NCBI GenBank assembly: GCA_022827045.1
Contig: JAJDTQ010000132.1
Span: 1 to 8,959 of the forward strand
Direction of reading: 5' to 3'
DNA length: 8,959 nucleotides
DNA from: Candidatus Binatia bacterium
Lineage (GTDB): Bacteria; Desulfobacterota_B; Binatia; UBA9968; JAJDTQ01
Under the pieces are notes generated by a model. That model made no database searches and was not told the DNA's origin. It saw only the letters and a program-made list of their open reading frames with translations. Of this stretch, positions 7,033 through 8,959 are shown piece by piece; within the stretch, counting starts at the first letter, position 1; each line of letters starts with the position of its first letter. The translations under genes and the position numbers were made by a program.

Positions 7033-7558
7033 GGCCAACCCTGGCGCGCTGTTCACCGTTTTCGTCCTGCTGCTGATGATAGGGCTGGTGGTCACGGCAA
7101 AGCAGTGGCAATACCAGGCGCGGCTGTTTCCCTGGACCATCGGCATTCCCACCATGGTGCTGTGCTTCCTGCAACTCGGCCTCGACCTGTTCCGCGGTAA
7201 GGACGACGACGAGGACGTCGCCGGCATGATGGACCTGCCGGTGGACCGCAGCGTTCCGGTGGCCGTGGTCATCAAGCGCGCGGTCAACATCTTCGCATGG
7301 ATCTTCGGCCTCTATCTCTCCATCTGGATCATCGGCTTCATCCTGAGCGTCCCGCTTTTCCTGCTCCTCTACCTGGGCATACAGGCGGGCGAGACGTGGA
7401 AGGTGGCCGTGGCCTACATGGTGGTGATGGTGGTGTTCATGATCGGGGTCTTCGAGATGGTGCTGCACATCCCGTGGCCGCCGGGGTTGATTAACGGGCC
7501 TCAAGAGTTCATTCTGGGGCTGGTGGAAAGGTACTTGTCGGCTCTGGTTCCCATCTGA
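7022..7558 (+). CDS. tctB: Tripartite tricarboxylate transporter, small membrane subunit TctB
   Basis: TctB is the small, poorly conserved membrane partner of TctA. The 178-residue product is rich in hydrophobic segments at about 9-26, 35-57, 88-120 (long, perhaps two helices) and 128-150. An acidic, charged loop (GKDDDED, 59-65) follows the second segment. The end, LHIPWPPGL (148-156), matches the short Pro-Gly motif near the C terminus of TctB proteins. The open frame reaches further upstream inside tctA. The ATG at 7022, preceded by GAGGGAG (7012-7018), gives a normal TctB N terminus (MKFKANPGALF) and an 11-bp overlap with tctA, indicating coupled translation. Assignment rests on size, topology, this motif and position, because TctB sequences vary widely. 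Confidence 0.88.
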   Translation: MKFKANPGALFTVFVLLLMIGLVVTAKQWQYQARLFPWTIGIPTMVLCFLQLGLDLFRGKDDDEDVAGMMDLPVDRSVPVAVVIKRAVNIFAWIFGLYLSIWIIGFILSVPLFLLLYLGIQAGETWKVAVAYMVVMVVFMIGVFEMVLHIPWPPGLINGPQEFILGLVERYLSALVPI

Positions 7559-7590
7559 TCGAGGGGCCGGAATTTGGGTCGAGATGGCAC

Positions 7591-7620
7591 TTGACATTTG
7601 CCGCAAGGCTTACGTATAAA
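7591..7620 (+). promoter_or_regulatory. Sigma70-like promoter before the small secreted-protein gene
   Basis: TTGACA (7591-7596, perfect -35) and TATAAA (7615-7620) are spaced by 18 bp. Initiation near 7627 would give a leader of about 40 nt ending in a strong AGGGAGGT site (7655-7662). The promoter starts 32 bp after the tctB stop, so the small gene can be expressed separately from tctAB. Confidence 0.72.
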
Positions 7621-7667
7621 AGGAGCCGTCTGGATCAGCGGAGCAAAAAACCAAAGGGAGGTAGCGT

Positions 7668-8066
7668 ATGGCAAGGAAAAGTCTAGTCGGTTTGGCAGCG
7701 GCCCTGGGAGCATTGTTTCTGCTGTCGACGGTCGCCATGGCGATGGGCCCCAAGCTCATGGTGGACGTGGGTGGTACGAAGAAGGGCCGGCTGCAGGTCA
7801 AGATCTCCGCGGAAGGCCTCAAGGCTGGCCAAGAGGTGGGTATCCGCACCATGATGGGCGGCGTGCTGTCGGACGTCAGCTTCCTGGCGAAGCCTGCCGT
7901 TGAGAAGGCGGACGACAAGGGCATGGTCTCCACCACGTGGGGGATCCGGGGACGGACCATCAAGCGGCTGCTGAAGCCTGGCGACCACGAGGTCATGCTG
8001 GTGGACGCGGACGGGAACACGCTCGCAAAGGCGAAGCTGACCATACCGGCGCCGAAAAAGAAATAG
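7668..8066 (+). CDS. Small secreted protein of unknown function, possible Ig-like fold
   Basis: I do not recognise a named family. The protein has 132 residues. Residues 1-25 form a clear Sec signal peptide: a basic start (MARK), a hydrophobic core and an AMA cleavage site after residue 25. The mature part (about 107 residues) has no cysteine and ends in a basic PAPKKK. Its pattern of alternating strands fits one Ig-like beta-sandwich domain: LQVKISAEGLKAGQEVGI (42-59), then DDKG (82-85), then LKPGDHEVMLVDADGNTLAK (102-121). This is inferred by eye. The ATG at 7668 follows AGGGAGGT at 5 nt. With its own promoter, strong ribosome-binding site and strong terminator, it looks like a well-expressed single-gene unit. 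Its place between tctB and tctC suggests a periplasmic accessory of the transporter, but that is only contextual. Confidence 0.8.
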   Translation: MARKSLVGLAAALGALFLLSTVAMAMGPKLMVDVGGTKKGRLQVKISAEGLKAGQEVGIRTMMGGVLSDVSFLAKPAVEKADDKGMVSTTWGIRGRTIKRLLKPGDHEVMLVDADGNTLAKAKLTIPAPKKK

Positions 8067-8076
8067 GTTCGCGCGG

Positions 8077-8112
8077 AAGGAGTGTCGCTGGTTTGGACCA
8101 GCGACACTCTTT
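8077..8112 (+). terminator. Strong intrinsic terminator after the secreted-protein gene
   Basis: A 16-bp stem with one G-T pair is formed by AAGGAGTGTCGCTGGT (8077-8092) and ACCAGCGACACTCTTT (8097-8112), with loop TTGG. The 13 innermost pairs are perfect. It begins 10 bp after the stop codon, and the 3' arm ends in CTTT. The T-run is short, so read-through into tctC is possible. It separates the small gene from tctC. Confidence 0.8.
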
Positions 8113-8200
8113 ACGCAGGTCGGCTCCGGCAGGAGCGGCCCTCAATTACAGACGGGCTGAGGATCTCGGTTTGAACTCGAGTCCTCGGCCCGTCTGCGTT

Positions 8201-8214
8201 CAAAGCCGGCTTTG
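8201..8214. repeat. Perfect 14-bp palindrome CAAAGCCGGCTTTG
   Basis: The 14 bases are identical on both strands. As DNA this could be an operator for a dimeric regulator of tctC. As RNA, folding it would compete with the pseudoknot pairing that uses 8198-8204. No second copy was noticed in the window. Confidence 0.5.
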
Positions 8215-8255
8215 CCCGGATATTCGGGTGGGGTCCCGGCGGCCCGTGGCCGCTG

Positions 8256-8265
8256 TTGAGGAGGT
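8256..8265 (+). promoter_or_regulatory. tctC ribosome-binding site
   Basis: TTGAGGAGGT contains a full AGGAGGT match to the 16S tail and lies 9 nt before the ATG at 8275. It fixes the tctC start. TGAGGA here is duplicated at 8158-8163 in the upstream hairpin. Confidence 0.85.
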
Positions 8266-8274
8266 AAACGGATC

Positions 8275-8959
8275 ATGAAGCGATCGCGAGTGGTGAGTTG
8301 GTGCACCCTGTTCTTTCTGCTGTTGTTCGCGGGTCTGGTTACGACGGCCTACGCGGCCAAGAACGTGACCATTCTGATCGGCTATCCGCCCGGCGGGGGC
8401 CATGATATCGAGGCGCGCGTCATGGGACGCTACCTCGGCAAGTACCTGCCCGGAAACCCCAAGGTCCTGGTCCAGAATATGCCCGGAGCCGGCGGCATGA
8501 TCATGTCGTCCTACGTCTACAACCGGGCCAAGCCGGACGGGAATACCATCGGCCTGTTCGGCAGCAGCCACGGAATGCAGGCAGTGCTGGCGCCGCCGGA
8601 GATGGTCAAGTACGACCTTTTGAAGATGCCGATCATCTGGTCCGTTGCCGGCATTCAGGTCCATCTGACCCGGGACTTTCTCGGGGCGAGGAACGCCAAC
8701 GACCTGGTGACCAAGGTCGACCGCTCGAAGATCGTCGTGGCCGGCCGCTCCAAGCAGGGCTCCTCGTGCCTGCGGGGGCAGTTGGCGCTGCGGCTCCTGG
8801 GCATCGAAAAGTACAACGCGGTGTGCGCTTACGGGGGAACCTCGCCCATCAGGGCCGCCATGGAACGGAGCGAGGTGAGCTACTTCGTGGCCAGTGACGC
8901 CCACCTGGTGGGGGGCGGCGCCTTCGTGGACCTGCACAAGCGCGGCCTGGTGTTCCCGA
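8275..8959 (+). CDS. tctC: TctC/Bug-family periplasmic solute-binding protein (3' end outside window)
   Basis: TctC captures the carboxylate in the periplasm and delivers it to TctAB. The first 228 residues are present, open to the window edge; full-length members have about 320. Residues 1-27 are a Sec signal peptide with an AYA cleavage site before AKNVTILIGY; there is no lipobox cysteine. The family signature GYPPGGGHDIEAR (36-48) is intact, including the PGG ligand loop, Asp44 and Arg48, followed by QNMPGAGGMI (67-76) and AKPDGNTIGLFGS (85-97). The second half diverges: the usual VPYKG-type segment reads VCAYGGTSPIRAAM (183-196), and there are two cysteines (165, 184). The ligand cannot be predicted. 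The gene is placed after tctAB and the small secreted gene, whereas classical operons run tctC-tctB-tctA. Confidence 0.93.
   Translation, partial: MKRSRVVSWCTLFFLLLFAGLVTTAYAAKNVTILIGYPPGGGHDIEARVMGRYLGKYLPGNPKVLVQNMPGAGGMIMSSYVYNRAKPDGNTIGLFGSSHGMQAVLAPPEMVKYDLLKMPIIWSVAGIQVHLTRDFLGARNANDLVTKVDRSKIVVAGRSKQGSSCLRGQLALRLLGIEKYNAVCAYGGTSPIRAAMERSEVSYFVASDAHLVGGGAFVDLHKRGLVFP

Larger units (their letters stand above)
8118..8265 (+). promoter_or_regulatory. Structured tctC leader: candidate cis-regulatory RNA with pseudoknot and SD-sequestering alternative
   Basis: No gene is seen between 8113 and 8274; the stretch is dense in dyads. (a) A 9-bp hairpin with one bulge: 8118-8127 with 8132-8140. 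(b) A long hairpin: 8149-8163 with 8182-8196 (15 pairs, one G-T), then one bulged T and 4 more pairs (8165-8168 with 8178-8181), loop 8169-8177. (c) The loop sequence TTTGAAC (8170-8176, 7 nt) is the exact inverse of GTTCAAA (8198-8204) just past the stem, allowing an H-type pseudoknot. (d) The 3' arm TCCTCGGC (8182-8189) can instead pair over 8 bp (two G-T) with GTTGAGGA (8255-8262), which covers the Shine-Dalgarno. (e) A GCGGCC/GGCCGC hairpin (8239-8244 with 8248-8253) lies just before it. It matches no riboswitch class I recognise. Confidence 0.5.

Noticed and set aside
5458..7290. 610-codon open frame on the - strand
   Set aside because: It lies antisense to tctA and tctB, which have clear family motifs. 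Its translation is His/Gly/Asp-rich low-complexity text with no domain, as expected from a high-GC codon-position shadow.
8164..8196. tRNA T-arm-like sequence (CTCGG-TTTGAAC-TCGAG)
   Set aside because: The 7-nt loop lacks the invariant C of TTCRA. No acceptor partner, D-arm or anticodon arm is placed correctly, and the bases are better explained by the long hairpin.
1..8959. CRISPR arrays, IS elements, rRNA genes
   Set aside because: I saw no regularly spaced repeats, transposase-like frames or rRNA-like sequence. The short palindromes present are isolated.

Overview
The window is high-GC DNA with tightly packed bacterial genes and classical Shine-Dalgarno and sigma70-type signals. It looks like a free-living proteobacterium-like or uncultivated environmental bacterium that makes its own amino acids and scavenges organic acids. 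The combination of a luciferase-like monooxygenase with a tripartite tricarboxylate (TTT/Tct) transporter would suit a soil or marine heterotroph. The sequence does not fix the phylum.

Left part (1-4260, all + strand): the end of leuB, then asd, truA, leuC and leuD. LeuB and LeuCD carry out consecutive steps of leucine synthesis. Asd makes the branch-point aldehyde for Lys/Met/Thr, and TruA modifies tRNA anticodon arms. leuB-asd is almost contiguous. truA follows a 106-bp GC-rich spacer with stem-loops. leuCD appears to have its own promoter overlapping the truA stop codon. Here leuCD lies downstream of leuB-asd-truA, not in front of leuB.

Middle (4261-5499): a luciferase-like flavin/F420-type oxidoreductase on the - strand, convergent with leuD and divergent from the transporter genes. 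A short palindromic element (TTCCCG...CGGGAA) lies on each side of it. Its 5' leader has alternating GTTCG/CGAAC arms that can fold in more than one way.

Right part (5436-8959, + strand): a Tct transporter locus in the order tctA-tctB-(small secreted protein)-tctC, with tctC cut by the window end. A sigma70-like promoter precedes tctA. A second one precedes the small secreted-protein gene, which is followed by a 16-bp-stem terminator. The 162-nt stretch between that terminator and tctC has no gene but is full of structure: a long hairpin whose loop can pair with sequence just downstream (possible pseudoknot), and whose 3' arm can alternatively pair with the tctC Shine-Dalgarno. This possible regulatory RNA and the unknown secreted protein are the most novel items in the window.
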